64,000 nucleotides of DNA from Anthonomus grandis grandis. Taxonomy: Eukaryota > Arthropoda > Insecta > Coleoptera > Curculionidae. Of this stretch, positions 10,095-21,126 are shown piece after piece. Under the pieces are notes generated by a model. The model was not told the origin of the DNA. It worked only from the letters and a program-made list of their open reading frames with translations, and did not search any database. Location: assembly GCF_022605725.1 (NCBI RefSeq), contig NC_065552.1:16820785-16884784 (forward strand), in the 5' to 3' direction. The stretch's first letter is position 1, and the number at the start of each line of letters is the position of its first letter. Made by a program: the position numbers and the translations under genes.

Positions 10095-11515
10095 ATTATT
10101 GCACATACCTGTATAGTAGGGCCGAAAGGAACTGTATAATACCATGCAAAATGTAAGGTAGATTCACACTAGAGAACAATCAATTTTTGTTTTATTTAAC
10201 ATTTAAAAACTACTTAAAATATTAAATAAAATAAAAATTAAAAGTGAAAATACCACATTTTAATGTACCATTAAATCTTAATTTGAACTTAGTTTTTATA
10301 TTAAGTCACTCGAATAATTATTAAATTTGGATATTGGCAATTGTATCCTGTACAGTATACCTTCTTTTATGAAATTCTTAAACAAAGAAACATAATTACA
10401 TCTTTTAAAATATAAAATGCCATGTTACTATATATTTTATTTGCATTAAATGTAAAAAATATTATAAAACATGGATTGGTAATTTGTGTTGCCAGTTGGT
10501 TTAAAGAGTTGTAATTTACGATATATATTTGGTAACCCTATATATTAAATGGCTTAAACATAAAATTTGGTACGTGGAAGATGAATTATTGGGTAACAGA
10601 ATAAATCTATAAAATGTGTCAAATGCTATTATATTAGCATGTTAAGAAAAAAGGTCATCCCCATTTCCTATATTAAAACATATTATTATTGTGATTTTAT
10701 CTTATACTTAAACTAATAAAAATTATTTAACAGAAGTACTAAAAGTATTTAACAGGTAGTAGAAATTACTTGCAGAATTTACAGAAACAATAAAACCAAA
10801 TACTAATTTTCAAATTCAAACTTTTATTGTCTAACAGGAAACAAATCCTCATAATAAAACAATTATTGAAATACCGACAGATAATACAATAAAGTCAGTA
10901 ATGCAACAAATAACAATATCGAACTCAAAAACTGGTACATTATAAAACTAATAGTAGGTGTTACATTAAATACTTAAGCCACTAACAATCTAATTCTATC
11001 TGAAATAATAGATTACAAATGATTCAAAATCATGCCAAACAGATCAACATCAATCCTGAACCACATTAAACCAATTGCATGCTCTATATATGGGCTCTTT
11101 CTTGGCCAAATTGATGCCATAAGTATCAGGATAAAAGGATGCAGGGAATAACAAAATTCAAAGCTGATAGACGATCTGAAGCATCAACTTGATTGTTACA
11201 CATTTTAAATAAGAACAACAAACTCTCACAAACAGTAGATTGCTGAAGAAACATTGCATCAAACCTTGAAAGCAATAACTGATCACTGAAATCCCTCTCA
11301 AGGTATACATCATCCAACATAAAACTATGTAATATATTTGTCAAATTTTCGTTACACTGATTCTAGCCTGTGAATATGCACAATTAGGAAAGCATACTAG
11401 AGAGACATACAGTAGGCGTGATTTCACTAGGGAGTTAAACAAAATCGTCCTGATAGTATTAGAAAATAGTTCTATTGATCTTATAATGAAACCTAGGGTC
11501 TTAAAAAAAGATCTT
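10095..11515. other. No gene recognised
   Basis: AT-rich. One 72-residue minus-strand frame (11344-11126) with residues such as FLQQSTVCESLLFLFKMC is open but has no recognised motif and no open continuation. It may be chance or a worn remnant. Confidence 0.4.
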
Positions 11516-11524
11516 ATGATTGTG

Positions 11525-11665
11525 ATTGTGTATCTCTCTCCATCCCAGTGATTTTGAGGATTACGGGGCCGTACCCAGATAAATTTTTGGGTTGTTTTTG
11601 TATTACTTTCGTCGTGTTTTTAAAGAAAATTTTAAGGATGGGTCCATTGCCTTTAAAATAGTTCT
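11525..11665 (+). repeat. Dispersed repeat shared with 60893-61000
   Basis: GATTGTGTATCTCTCTC, TGATTTTGAGGATTA and TCGTGTTTTTAAAGA occur in the same order and orientation as at 60893-61000, with the copy here holding about 30 extra bases. At 60.9 kb it precedes a decayed transposase, so this may be an end fragment of that family, or flank of the BEL LTR. Confidence 0.6.
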
Positions 11666-11849
11666 GCTGAATGGGTCTGGTCGAAACTCAGCATATAATG
11701 AAAAATAGATGTGGTTCTTCATATATAAAAACACTGAATTTATTTTACTTGCATTATCAAATAAAAACAAAATTAAATATAGATAAAAACAAAGTGTGTA
11801 TTGAAGCGTCTGCTTGCTAAATCTTGACTGCTCCAGTGCTACTCCTTCT

Positions 11850-12570
11850 TCTCCATAACGCCATACTCACGACGTGCAACGTTGCCAACTTTCGTAATGT
11901 CTTTAATATTAGCCATACCACCCGCCTTGAAAAACTACAGTTTTTCCAACAAACACACACAAGAAAGTTTTTTCATCAGTTATTGGTAAAGTACAGATAT
12001 TTTTAACGGATCTGTGGATTATACAATTATTAGTTTTTATGTCCATCACACGCACTATTTGATCCATACCAGGATATATCTTCAATATTCGTCCTACTTT
12101 CCAGTTAAGCATAGCGACGTTTTCATGTTTTACTAAGACTAAAGCACCAATCTTTATCCTATTTTTGAAGACTTCTTTCTACTTAAATCGTGTCTGCAAC
12201 TCACCAATATATTCGTGCTGCCATCGTCTTCAAAAGTGCTGCACAACCACTTGAACTTCGGGTAAGGCTACCAAACTTCTTCCAATTAAAAAGTGTGCAG
12301 GTGTAAATACCGTAAAGTCTTTAGGATCGGGGGATAAAGGAGCAAGGGACGACTATTTAGGATCGCTTCGATTTGGCACATTATGGTAGAAAATTCTTCA
12401 TAAGAATAGGCAGTATTAGATACAATTTTTCTTAAATATTGTTTTACACTTTTAATGCTCGTCTCCTATATTCCCCCAAAACTTGGCGATCGTGCTGGAA
12501 TAGACTTCCAGAAAATCTGATCATTTGCTAAATTTTAAGCAATATATTGAGAATTATTTAGCAAAAATTC
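11850..12570 (-). pseudogene. pol: BEL/Pao integrase C-terminus (DUF5641-like)
   Basis: The first part reads as the end of the integrase core, with EAILNSRPL-like sequence in mixed frames near 12360. Then FLIGRSLVALPE (near 12275) and RIKIGALVLVKHENVAML through GRILKIYPGMDQIVRVMDI (12150-12030) follow, the usual C-terminal domain of Pao polyproteins. A stop falls in the QHF-RRWQ stretch near 12235. The block ends with VFQGGWYG and a GGMANIKD-like sequence just before the presumed LTR. Confidence 0.75.
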
Positions 12571-12573
12571 ATA

Positions 12574-13320
12574 CTAATTAGACAGTTCGTGTTCGGCCCC
12601 TACAAAATTTGTCCCATTATCGCTAAAAACGTTAGCTGGCTTTCCTCGTCTACTCGTAAATCTTCTAAAGGTAGCCAAAAATTCGTCAGTAGTAAGCAAA
12701 GTCACTACTTCTAAGTAAATGCATTTAGTGCTTAAACAAATAAATAGACATAAATATCTCTTTATAATTTTGGTATTTTGATCTTTGATTGAAAAAGGTC
12801 CCTCATAATCTATACCTACGTTCAGGAAAGGGAAATAACTTTCTATTCTATATGACGGAAGATCGCCCATTAAATTCTTCATCTTAATTGGATTTGCCTT
12901 CAAACAAACAATACATGATTTACAAATCTTTTTACAGACATCACGTCCAGCGATAGGCCAATATCTATCTCTAATGGAGCTTAACAACATTTGGCTACCG
13001 CAATGCAAAAGCCTTAAATGTTCTTGTTTTACAATTAAATCTGTTAATATGTGAGATTTGGGTAATATAATCGGATGCTTTTTATCAAAGTTATATTTAG
13101 ATTGTCTTAACCTATTCCCTACTCTTATAATGTCATTCTCAAGAAATGAATTAAGACACAAAATCTTACTCTTTTTCGGTAAAGGTAGTTTGCGTTTTAA
13201 ACAATTAAATTCATTTGGAAAACATTCCTGTTGAAATTGAGAAATAATTAATTTTAATGCTTGATCTAGTTCTATTGGACCTAAAATATCTTTTGGTTTG
13301 AAAAAATTATTAAGAGGCAA
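12574..13320 (-). pseudogene. pol: BEL/Pao integrase
   Basis: An uninterrupted 248-residue block. HPIILPKSHILTDLIVKQEH and LRLLHCGSQMLLSSIRDRYW give the HH half and CKKICKSCIVC the CC half of the zinc-binding domain (about residues 80-145). NVGIDYEGPF carries the first catalytic Asp and VFSDNGTNFVGAEHEL the second. The frame ends right after this second Asp; the catalytic Glu would lie in the shifted sequence below 12570. The first Met shown is internal to the polyprotein. Confidence 0.85.
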
Positions 13321-13399
13321 ATCTTTAAACTGCCTTATATTTCTAATAAATCTCGATAGATATAAGCAATTATTCTTTGAATTTTATTAAAACTCGAAA

Positions 13400-13905
13400 A
13401 TTAGACTAAAAGGTCAGTAACTATTGAAGCATGATTGATAGAGAGATTACAAACCAATTTTTTTATCTGGAATGTTCATATCTTCTGGAATTTTATTCTG
13501 AAGATTAGCCGAGTTATCAGGAAATAACAAAAATTCGAGTCCATACCACCATAAATTATACGATTTTAAACTATCAGGTGTGGTACCCCTAGATAATAAA
13601 TCCGCAGGATTTTGACCCGATTCTATATGATACCATTTATCAATATTACTTAATGAATGCTTATCCTATTAGCTAAAAATGTTTTCCATCTAGAAACCTC
13701 TCCTTGTATCCAGTGAAGTACAATCATCGAATCAGTATAAAAATATTTTTTATTAAAGTTATGTCTAAGGAATCACGAGCCTTTTTTGCTAAATTAACCG
13801 CTAAAGTACTAGCACACAATTCCAGACAAGGTAAAGTTTGCTTCATTTTAATCGGAGCTACTCGCGATTTAGCACATAATAGTTGTGAATAAAGTTTTCC
13901 AGAGG
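13400..13905 (-). pseudogene. pol: BEL/Pao RNase H region
   Basis: In shifting minus-strand frames: LYSQLLCAKSRVAPIKMKQT, LPCLELCAS, FYTDSMIVLHWIQ and HIESGQNPADLLSRG. These match the Pao RNase H region, with the TDS Asp and the NPADLLSRG ending conserved. Stops and at least two shifts interrupt it. The DD41D insertion abuts it at 13921. Confidence 0.75.
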
Positions 13906-13922
13906 AAAGCGTACATCTTATA

Positions 13923-15612
13923 CAGGGTGTTCATTTGAAAACTTCCCACCACGGATTTATCGAAAACCACAATTTAAAAAACATGCCGAAATACGTCAAA
14001 AGGTTTGTCAAGGGGGAAACTTTCTAACCTAAAATTACTTAAAATTACTTTACCCCCTTTCACCCTCTGCTCCCCAGGGTCATCCCCTTAAAATGTTAAA
14101 TGGTAAGGGGTATCCAGTAATAGCTTGTTTAAAAGGTTTTTCGAAGTCTTTTATTTTGATGTTTGGTTTTTTTAAATAGGTCGATTCGTTTTCGAGAAAA
14201 TTAGAAAAATCTTTGTTTATCTTAATTTGTTCAGACAGAAAACAAAAACATGAAAATATCAGTTTTTATGTCAATAAGTGTTTAAAATGTCGCCCGTTAG
14301 GGTTTGCCAAATCTACAATTCGTTTATAATTTAAAAAGGAAACTACCAACATAAACAGCAATTCCGAAGATTAGACGTGGAAAAAACTAAATAACAACCT
14401 GAATTTTTTTCCGCATTCTTTTCATCAACACAGATATCCTGGACGAACTATATTTATTGTTATACCTGCTTAGTTATTTGTAGTTGCTAAGGAAAATAAG
14501 GAATTTATTTTGCCGTCAGTTACATTTGTGACAGTCTTGGAATAGTGAAAATTTATTTGTTGAATTGAAGATTTTACTTCCAAAATGGTTTACACACTAG
14601 CCGAAAGAGTGGAAATTATTCTAATTTATGGTGCCCCAAATCAATGTGCTCGGCAAACTCCCGTCACGTTTAACGCTAGACATCCGGAGAAGATAACTTC
14701 GCATAGGTATGTCTTGGACCTTGTTTTTAAGTTTACTGAAACTGGATCTGTTGCAAATAAAAAACGTGATCATCGGCGAATTTTGGATGAAGTCGCTCAA
14801 GTTGAAGTTTTGGGTCATTTTGGAATAAATCCTAATACTTTATTACCCAAAATTGTTGCTGCTACTGGTATTTCATTAGGCTCTGTTCACACAGTTACCA
14901 AACTTCATAAATTTCATCCATTCAAAATGAAAATATTGCAAGTGTGTTTGTTTGTGAAAAAATTACTGAAGCGATTAATGATAATACTATTCATTTAAAG
15001 AATATCTGCTTCAGCGATGAATGCACATTTTATCTAAATGGATTTGTTAATAAAGCATAACTGTAGATATTGGAGCAATGAAAATCCTCATGTATTTGTA
15101 GAAAGGCATACCCAGTACCTTGAAAAAATTAATGTATGAGCAGTCATTTTAGGAAATAAAGTGATTGGGCCATTATTTATTAACGGAAATTTAAATGGAG
15201 ACATTTATTTGGATATGTTAGAATGGAATAAACAGGGGGCCTATAGAATGGCCTGCTAGATTTCCTGATAATACGCCGTTAGACTTTTTTCTATGGGGTC
15301 ATTTGAAATCTATTGTGTTTGCTCCCCAACCTGAAAGTTTGGATGAACTTCGTCAACGCATCATCGACAGCTGCCATGATATCCCACAACATGTTTTTGA
15401 AAATGTCCGTCAGGAATTTGAACATCGCCTATATCATTGTTTGGCCAAAAACAGGTAACATTTTGGACCCTTATTGAAATAAAAACTGATATTTTCATGT
15501 TTTTGTTTTCTATCTAAACAAATTAAGACAGCAAAGATTTTTCTAATTTTCTCGAAAACCAATCGACCAATTTAAAAAAATCAAACGTCAAAATAAAAGA
15601 CTTTAACAAGTG
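13923..15612 (+). mobile_element. DD41D transposon, second family, right end missing
   Basis: The left end CAGGGTGTTCATTTGA begins at 13923 after TA (13921-13922). The first 210 bases match both ends of the MITE at 33847-34311. A second layer of inverted repeat links 14145-14270 with 15490-15608 (motifs TCGATTCGTTTTCGAGAAAA and its complement). Beyond 15612 the expected outer terminal repeat is absent, so the right end was lost. The element lies within BEL/Pao remnant 1. Confidence 0.82.
14585..15460 (+). pseudogene. DD41D transposase pseudogene, second family
   Basis: Starts MVYTLAERVEIILIYGAP, clearly related to the 5596 gene but diverged throughout (HPEKITSHRYVLDLVFKF against YQDKNVSHKYVLEMIRKF). 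The N-terminal frame is open for 137 residues; later parts are in other frames. The first catalytic block FSDECTFYLNG is present near 15010 and the last, TPLDFFLWGHLKS, near 15275. The middle block (QQDGAPAHY in the relative) is deleted between 15222 and 15237, so the catalytic triad is incomplete. A downstream EFEHRLYHCLAKN tail matches the relative. Confidence 0.82.
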
Positions 15613-15734
15613 TGTAATTATCACCAAAAGTGTGTAACTCTATAGTAACATAATTTGATAAGCATACATATCGGAGAATATAAAATTTTTCTATAATAGG
15701 CAATTGTGTTATAAAATTATACCATTTTTTACAG

Positions 15735-16046
15735 TTCTTCAGGTATTTTGTCAACCCAATCTGATTAAAGTCTCCAAAGATCTTTAACTATAAGCTTAGC
15801 GTTAATAATAATTAGACCTATCAAGCCCAAAGGATCAAAAATTCTACAAATATCTGACAAGATCACCCGTTTTGTGGTTTTCTTCTGTTCTTCGAAATTT
15901 TTAATAATATATTGTATTGAATCATTTTGGGAATTCCAATAGATTCCAAGAGTTTTATTCAGATCCCCATCTCCAATTTTCAAAATAATGAAAGCTTGAT
16001 CTTTACAAACTTTAAATTGATTTAAAAGTTCCCTGTTATTACACAA
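15735..16046 (-). pseudogene. pol: BEL/Pao peptidase A17-like/connection domain
   Basis: Contains KTLGIYWNSQNDSIQY, KRVILSDICRIFDPLGLIG and AKLIVKDLWRL, the conserved motifs of the A17 region between RT and RNase H in Pao polyproteins. After WRL there is a stop, followed in frame by SDWVDKIPEE, so a single nonsense change is present. Bases 15613-15735 match neither element. Confidence 0.8.
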
Positions 16047-16124
16047 CCATTTCCTTAATTAAAAACCTGCCCCAGACAAAATTTCACACACACCCTTGAA
16101 TTGAATTCTAATAAGTTCATCCTT

Positions 16125-16490
16125 TATCATCTTCTCCGGTCAATAAAACATCCATGTAAAAATCATTGGAAATAACCTTGCTGGCTAGAGGATAATCAAA
16201 TTAATTTTGGGCAGCAAGTTCCAATGGAGATCGGACAGCTAAGTATAGAGCTGATGCAGTGCCAAAAGTGACTGTTTGTAATATTCGGAGATATTTTGTA
16301 TGCTCTTTGTGCATCCTAATTTGCCTATACATCTTAGATATATCTGCAGTCATGAAATATCGATACCGACGGAACCTAAGTAAAATGGACAGAATATCTT
16401 GTTGGAGCGTAGGACCGCTATATTGAACATCGTTCAACGACAATCCTGCTGTCGGCTTGGCCGATGCATCAAAAACTACCCGACACTTGA
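16125..16490 (-). pseudogene. pol: BEL/Pao reverse transcriptase remnant
   Basis: CRVVFDASAKPTAGLSLND, FMTADISKMYRQIRMH and, after a shift, NDFYMDVLLTGED. The Pao catalytic box is Y-x-D-D; here it reads YMDV, so the third acid is replaced by Val. The palm segment between ADISKMYRQ and FYMD is shortened. The remnant starts abruptly at about 16495. Confidence 0.82.
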
Positions 16491-16546
16491 TTCTTAATTC
16501 TTAATATTCTTATTCCCAATGTCTCATATTCACTCATTGTTTTCGA

Positions 16547-16570
16547 ATATTCCAGCTTTAGCTGGAATAT
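16547..16570. repeat. 24-bp perfect hairpin
   Basis: Arms ATATTCCAGCT and AGCTGGAATAT with a 2-base loop, just outside the truncated end of the BEL RT and before the Tc1 element. Confidence 0.8.
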
Positions 16571-16806
16571 ATCGAACTATATCGAATTTATTTAAATATT
16601 AAAAATAATTATTATTTGATACTCTATATCGAAGTCAATATACGTTAAATAAATTAAAATAAAGTACGAAGAAACGAGAAAACGGTAATGGCAGTTCTAC
16701 ACATAATGAAAATCAACAATAATTGTTAAGACTTAATTTGTATAAAGTAAAATAAATTCTAGAAGAAAATCCTAAGATTTAATTTAATTAAACAAAATAT
16801 TTATGA

Positions 16807-18161
16807 GACAAAAGTAGAGAAACTAAATTTTATTCCAAAAGTACAAGTTATTTCTTATTTCTATCTTAGAAAAATTAATAGTAAGTAGAGTATCCCTTAT
16901 TGGCAATCACCTCGCAGCATCGATTTGGCATGGATTCCAACAGTTTCATATTGGTTTCCTCTCCAATAGAATTCCAGGAATCTTGTAAAACTTTTATAAG
17001 ATCATTTTTATTACTGATCTGATGTTGCCTTACACGCCGGTCTAGTTCCTCCCAGAGGTTTTCAATCGGGTTAAGATCGGGACTTTGCGCAGGAAAGTCC
17101 ATTACCCTAATATTTTCCGATAAAAACCAATCTTTGACAACCTTTGATTTATGTTTGGGGTCGTTATCTTGTAGGAATATCCAAGTCAAAGGTAAATTAT
17201 CCTCAGCAAAGGGTAGCATTACATTTTGTAGGATGTCTAAATACACAAATCGATCCATGATACCCTCAATGATGTGTAATGGTCCTGTACCGAACCCAGA
17301 GAAGCAACCCCATACCATGCAGGAGCCACCACCATGCTTTACCGTAGGCTGTGTATATCTTGGATCGAATCTTTTGCCTTGTGGTCGATGTACCCATGAG
17401 ATTCCATCGGACCCAAACAAATTGAACTTAGTTTCATCAGTAAAAAGAACTTTTTTCCAGTCGTTGGTTGTCCAATGCAAATATTTTTGTGCAAAGTTGA
17501 GTCGGGCCTTCTGATTCTTCTTGCTAATAAACGGCTTTTTAGCGGCTCTTCTACTAAATAATCCTCCTTCCCTCAGTCGTCTTTGTATGGTCTTAGAACT
17601 AACATTAACACCAGGTAATTCACTTAAAATTTTATTTGCTGATTTGTGAGGATCAGACTGGGCAATTCTTTTTATCATCATTTCCATGTGTTTGGTTGTT
17701 TTTCTTGGGCGGCCACTTTTTTTAATGCTTTTTGTTGAATTTCGTGTTTTAAAATTAGAAATTGTCTTGCTAACAACGGACTTATGCAAATTAAGCGTTT
17801 TACTAATGTCCACTTGTCGTATACCACTCTTGTGTGCATCAACTATTTTTCTACGAAGGTCTTCAGACAAATATCTTCCGCGAGGCATGTTGATTAAAAA
17901 AACTATGCAAAACTATCAACAGAACTCACGTAAAGCGAACTAAATACTAAATTTGGACGATTGATATTTAGGTTTCTCTACTTATGTCCATCCGAAAATA
18001 TTTGAATTCTTTTATTGTAAATAAACAACTGATAAGAGGCATGTAAAATGCGGTAAAAAAACGCAGTTGTTGAGAACTACAATATTTGTAGTAAATATTT
18101 AATTTAAATACATGGTTTCCGTAAATCAAAGAATTTTTAGAAGTTTCTCTACTTTTGTCCG
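16807..18161 (-). mobile_element. Tc1-like transposon with intact transposase frame
   Basis: The sequence GACAAAAGTAGAGAAACT occurs at 16807-16825 and inverted at 18143-18161, giving terminal inverted repeats about 1.35 kb apart. A further inner copy, GGTTTCTCTACTTATGTCC, lies at 17970-17988, which fits the IR/DR arrangement (two repeats in the same arm) seen in many Tc1 elements. The matching second repeat on the left is not clear, so the true left end could lie further out. Confidence 0.75.
16875..17888 (-). CDS. Tc1-family transposase, DD34E, uninterrupted
   Basis: A full-length 337-residue cut-and-paste transposase, normal length for the family, with no stop or shift. Residues 1-110 hold two helix-turn-helix domains (SGIRQVDISKTLNLHKSVVS in the first) joined by KSGRPRK at 57-63, an AT-hook-like and probable nuclear signal segment. 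The catalytic acids are D151 (LFTDETKFN), D241 (LQDNDPKH) and E276 (SPDLNPIENLW), with 34 residues between the last two. The Gly-rich HGGGSCMVWGCFSG loop is present at 185-198. The start is the first Met, in the MPRGRYLS context usual for the family. About 83 bp separate it from the inner repeat. It could be a functional gene; expression cannot be judged from sequence. Confidence 0.93.
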   Translation of the reverse strand: MPRGRYLSEDLRRKIVDAHKSGIRQVDISKTLNLHKSVVSKTISNFKTRNSTKSIKKSGRPRKTTKHMEMMIKRIAQSDPHKSANKILSELPGVNVSSKTIQRRLREGGLFSRRAAKKPFISKKNQKARLNFAQKYLHWTTNDWKKVLFTDETKFNLFGSDGISWVHRPQGKRFDPRYTQPTVKHGGGSCMVWGCFSGFGTGPLHIIEGIMDRFVYLDILQNVMLPFAEDNLPLTWIFLQDNDPKHKSKVVKDWFLSENIRVMDFPAQSPDLNPIENLWEELDRRVRQHQISNKNDLIKVLQDSWNSIGEETNMKLLESMPNRCCEVIANKGYSTYY

Positions 18162-18174
18162 ATAGTGTCGGTAA

Positions 18175-18321
18175 TTAATGTTTTTTATAAATTTTAACGC
18201 GTCTTAGGGCCATAGTGGCGTAGTGACGCATTTCCGGACATGGGTTCCTATACTCAAATGGATTCTTCTGTTGCACTGAACAACCCTCAGAAGTTTGATC
18301 CCATAGTTCTGAAACACCCTG
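18175..18321 (-). mobile_element. Terminal fragment of another Tc1/mariner-type element
   Basis: Read on the minus strand it begins TACAGGGTGTTTCAGAACTATGGG, a TA followed by a CAGGGTGTT end like that of the DD41D family at 13923, and continues for about 150 bp to the edge of the Tc1 element. The Tc1 insertion probably cut it. The short frame within it is unlikely to be a gene. Confidence 0.5.
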
Positions 18322-18324
18322 TAT

Positions 18325-19435
18325 ATTATTGTAAGTTGCAATATGGTATAACAAAAAAAAAATTATCGACCAAACTTTAGGGAAAGACAATATTAACTTT
18401 ATACATAGATATCAATATCTAAATAAATTTCAAAATTCTTTAAAGGCAATAAAAAATTAGTAATTTCATCTATCTACCTAATGTCTATATTAAAAAAACA
18501 TAACTCTATATAGTTAGGTACATAGGTATTATGCCTTTTTTCTGCGAAAACAATTAAAAAAAACATAAAATCCTGTAATAAAACCAGGGACAAAATTCTA
18601 GTTTTATATTTTTTATAGCCTATTAATAGATGAATATGTTCAAAAAAATATAAATATTTTGGTATTTTACGCACACTTTCACATTCAAGCTTTTATTAGG
18701 TTTATATCTATAAGATGCCCTATTCTACGTTTATGATGATGGTAACCCCATGATGTGATGTATGAAAGTATCGGTACTTACTTGTGAAAAGATCGGCTTG
18801 AATCACCTTTTTATTATGATGCGGCACAAACGACACAAGTTTTTGCCATCCTAGCAATTAAAAAAAAAATACTAAAATGTGGCCTTTTTCCTTTTTAAAC
18901 CAAAAATGAAAGAAAATACACGAATCCCGAATATAAACAAAGAGCCGTTTGACAGATGACACTACGCGTATGGCTCAGACGCTTAAGCTCTGGTGTTGAC
19001 GCTTCAAATTTTTTAGAAGCAGTTTTAGGGATGAGAATCTTAATAATTTTGTTTTTTTTTGATTAAGAATATTATATTTATTCTTAAAATAGGTTAATTG
19101 TAGTATTTACACTTTTTATTTTAAATTTTCCTATAAAATACAACACAAATAAGTTAAATTAATGTCATAATGGTTGTTAAAATGTAGCTAAAAATTTCCT
19201 CCGTTAAAAATTTGCGTCGACTTGACAACAGAGAATCGGCAAGTATGTTTTTAAACAAAACACCCCTCTTGCCCCTGTGCACATGTTGGACTCAAACAAA
19301 GTTATTGTTTAATGTTTACTAATTCTAGCCTTTCAATGTTCTAAGTTTAGCTGACTATTTTTTTTTTTAATTTGTTTTCTAACGATTTAAACTTTTTTAA
19401 GGCTAAGTTCTTTGTATCTCCCAGTAAACCAACAT
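18325..19435. other. No gene seen
   Basis: AT-rich with T-tracts and short chance frames. The 18474-18674 minus-strand frame is Lys/Leu/Tyr-rich without a motif. Confidence 0.45.
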
Positions 19436-19648
19436 TTTCTTGCATTCAATGAGATTAGACGGATTTCGGGGTGTACAGTGTTATTAAATTGCATGGCCGG
19501 CGGCAAACCTGTGTGTAAGTCTCCATTTTCCTTTGTGTTTATTCCTAGTCGTTTATGGGTTTAGATATTGCTTATTTTAAATAGGAGTGCCTTATTATTA
19601 GCTTGAATAATCTCTGTTGAGATGATCTAGGAGTAAATTACCATTTCC

Positions 19649-19682
19649 AGTCGCAGGGCGCCACGGCCCTGTTTGTGCGACT
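19649..19682 (+). other. GC-rich stem-loop in presumed BEL leader
   Basis: AGTCGCAGGGC and GCCCTGTTTGTGCGACT can pair (stems GTCGCA/TGCGAC and CAGGGC/GCCCTG), about 150 bases before the gag start. It may be part of the LTR R region, a packaging signal, or a binding site for a primer tRNA. Confidence 0.4.
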
Positions 19683-19831
19683 CGGGGGGAGTTTTGGCAT
19701 TTCAGAATAATAGTGAATCTTCCCGCTTCTTTACGTTAAGTTGTTTTGGAACTTCGTAAATAGATATAAGAATAATAGAATTAAAGACAGAATTTTAGAG
19801 TAAAAGGGTATAAAGCCACTAGTTAGCCAAA

Positions 19832-20143
19832 ATGGGAAAAAAGAGTGTTCAGGGCGAAGAAAATCTTAGTAAACTGTACAAAAGGGCAGAATACTTAAAT
19901 TTACAACTAAAAAGATTTGTAGAATTTTTAGATAGAGTAGAAGGGGAGCAACATTTAGCGGAATTAGAAATTAGATTAGGAAAAATAGAAGGGCTTTATA
20001 CAGAAATAGATACCGTTTATTCGGAAATAGAGTTGCTAGATGAAGCATTTGATGGAAATCAGGAAAGGGAAGAATTTGAGACCTATTTTTACTGGGCACT
20101 TGCTGATGCAAAACGTTTTAAAGATGGACTTAAAAAAGATTAA
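19832..20143 (+). pseudogene. gag: BEL/Pao gag N-terminus
   Basis: A 103-residue acidic, helical frame beginning MGKKSVQGEENLSKLYKRAE, with heptad-like Leu spacing throughout (coiled coil). It sits where the first gag domain of BEL elements lies, ahead of the DUF1759 region. The ATG context (CCAAAATGG) is good for translation. The frame ends at a TAA at 20141, about 80 bases before the next gag block. Confidence 0.65.
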
Positions 20144-20224
20144 AAAATAGTAATTTAGGTTTGCAGTAAGATCTTAGTGCGTTGGATATTGCAGTTTTGG
20201 GAGGAGTTTCTGGCGGTGCTAAGC

Positions 20225-20714
20225 TTTCTAACTTAGGGCTACCAAAATTTAAAGGCGAATACGATAAGTGGACACAGTTTTTTTAAACTTTTCAAACTTC
20301 CATCGGATGAAATTCAAAAATTTTATTACCTCCTTGATTCATTAGAAGGGAGCGCCCGCAAGGTTTTAGATTATCTAGAAATTAGCCGTAGCAACTACCG
20401 AGTTGCTCTAGAACTTTTAGAAAAAAATATTTTTTAATAAGCCTGTAATTATTCAAACTCATTTAAAAGCTTTGTTTGATACCCTAATAATCCATAAGGA
20501 AGCGCATTTCTTATTAAGATCTTTAGTGGACTTAATTAATATACACTTTAGGGCTTTGAAAAATCTTGATGAGCCAGTGGAAACATGGGATAAGCTAGTA
20601 ATATTTTTCATGAGCAGGAAATTAGATATGGCTACCAAAGTGATGCTGGATAGTAGTTCGCAAATAAATCTCATCACAAATGATTTAGTTCAAAGATTAG
20701 GTCTTAAACTATAG
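20225..20714 (+). pseudogene. gag-pol: BEL/Pao gag (DUF1759-like) joined to protease start
   Basis: LGLPKFKGEYDKWTQFF near 20240, EIQKFYYLLDSLEGSARKVL-like sequence in a second frame, TLIIHKEAHFLLRSLVDLIN and FMSRKLDMATKVM match the DUF1759 capsid-like domain of BEL gag. The frame then passes directly into LDSSSQINLITNDLVQRLGL (20645-20707), the protease active site, with the usual DSGSQ replaced by DSSSQ. The zinc-knuckle region expected between them is missing, so about 300 codons were lost. Several stops interrupt it. Confidence 0.75.
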
Positions 20715-21126
20715 AAAAATTTATTTTAATTTTCTTAATTTAGTAGTCGAAAGACTAGTATACCTGTTACAGGCGTAGGGCAAAGTAACCAATAATTTAA
20801 AACAAACTTACGCAACTTTCAGATCCTTACACAATACGTATACAACTAAGATTTTGTAACGGCTCATATCCCAGCAAAAACTTTTGATCCGTTAGATTTA
20901 AAAATTCCCTCATATTGCAGGTTAGCTGATCATTGTTTCGATACATTGTTTTCCGTAGAAGAACGAGACTGTGAAAAGTCATTTATAAATAGTGTGACGC
21001 GGGATAGATTTGGTTGTTAGCGTAGGTTTACCATTAAAGGAAAAATTAAATAAATTAGGGGATTCTTTTGAACAAGCGAAAACACGTTTTCATATTTAAC
21101 AAAAAAAAATCATTGGGTACCCAGAG

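Larger units (their letters stand above)
11665..16495 (-). mobile_element. BEL/Pao LTR retrotransposon remnant 1
   Basis: On the minus strand the pieces run in BEL/Pao order: reverse transcriptase (16490-16125), peptidase A17/connection domain (16046-15735), RNase H (13905-13400), integrase (13320-12570) and the DUF5641-like C-terminus (to about 11850). A DD41D transposon (13923 to about 15612) sits between the A17 and RNase H parts. The gag, protease and start of RT are missing beyond 16495. Sequence below about 11850 probably includes the 3' LTR but its edges cannot be set. Confidence 0.8.

Noticed and set aside
9960..10145. Poly-leucine protein on the minus strand
   Set aside because: Translation of the AAT microsatellite and MITE arm.
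11126..11344. 72-residue minus-strand frame as a gene
   Set aside because: No motif, no signal peptide, and no open continuation or convincing splice sites; listed only as part of a spacer.
17134..17514. 126-residue plus-strand frame (and 17686-17943)
   Set aside because: Antisense of the intact Tc1 transposase.
19440..19830. 5' LTR of BEL remnant 2
   Set aside because: No direct repeat of it was found after 25790, so an LTR cannot be claimed.
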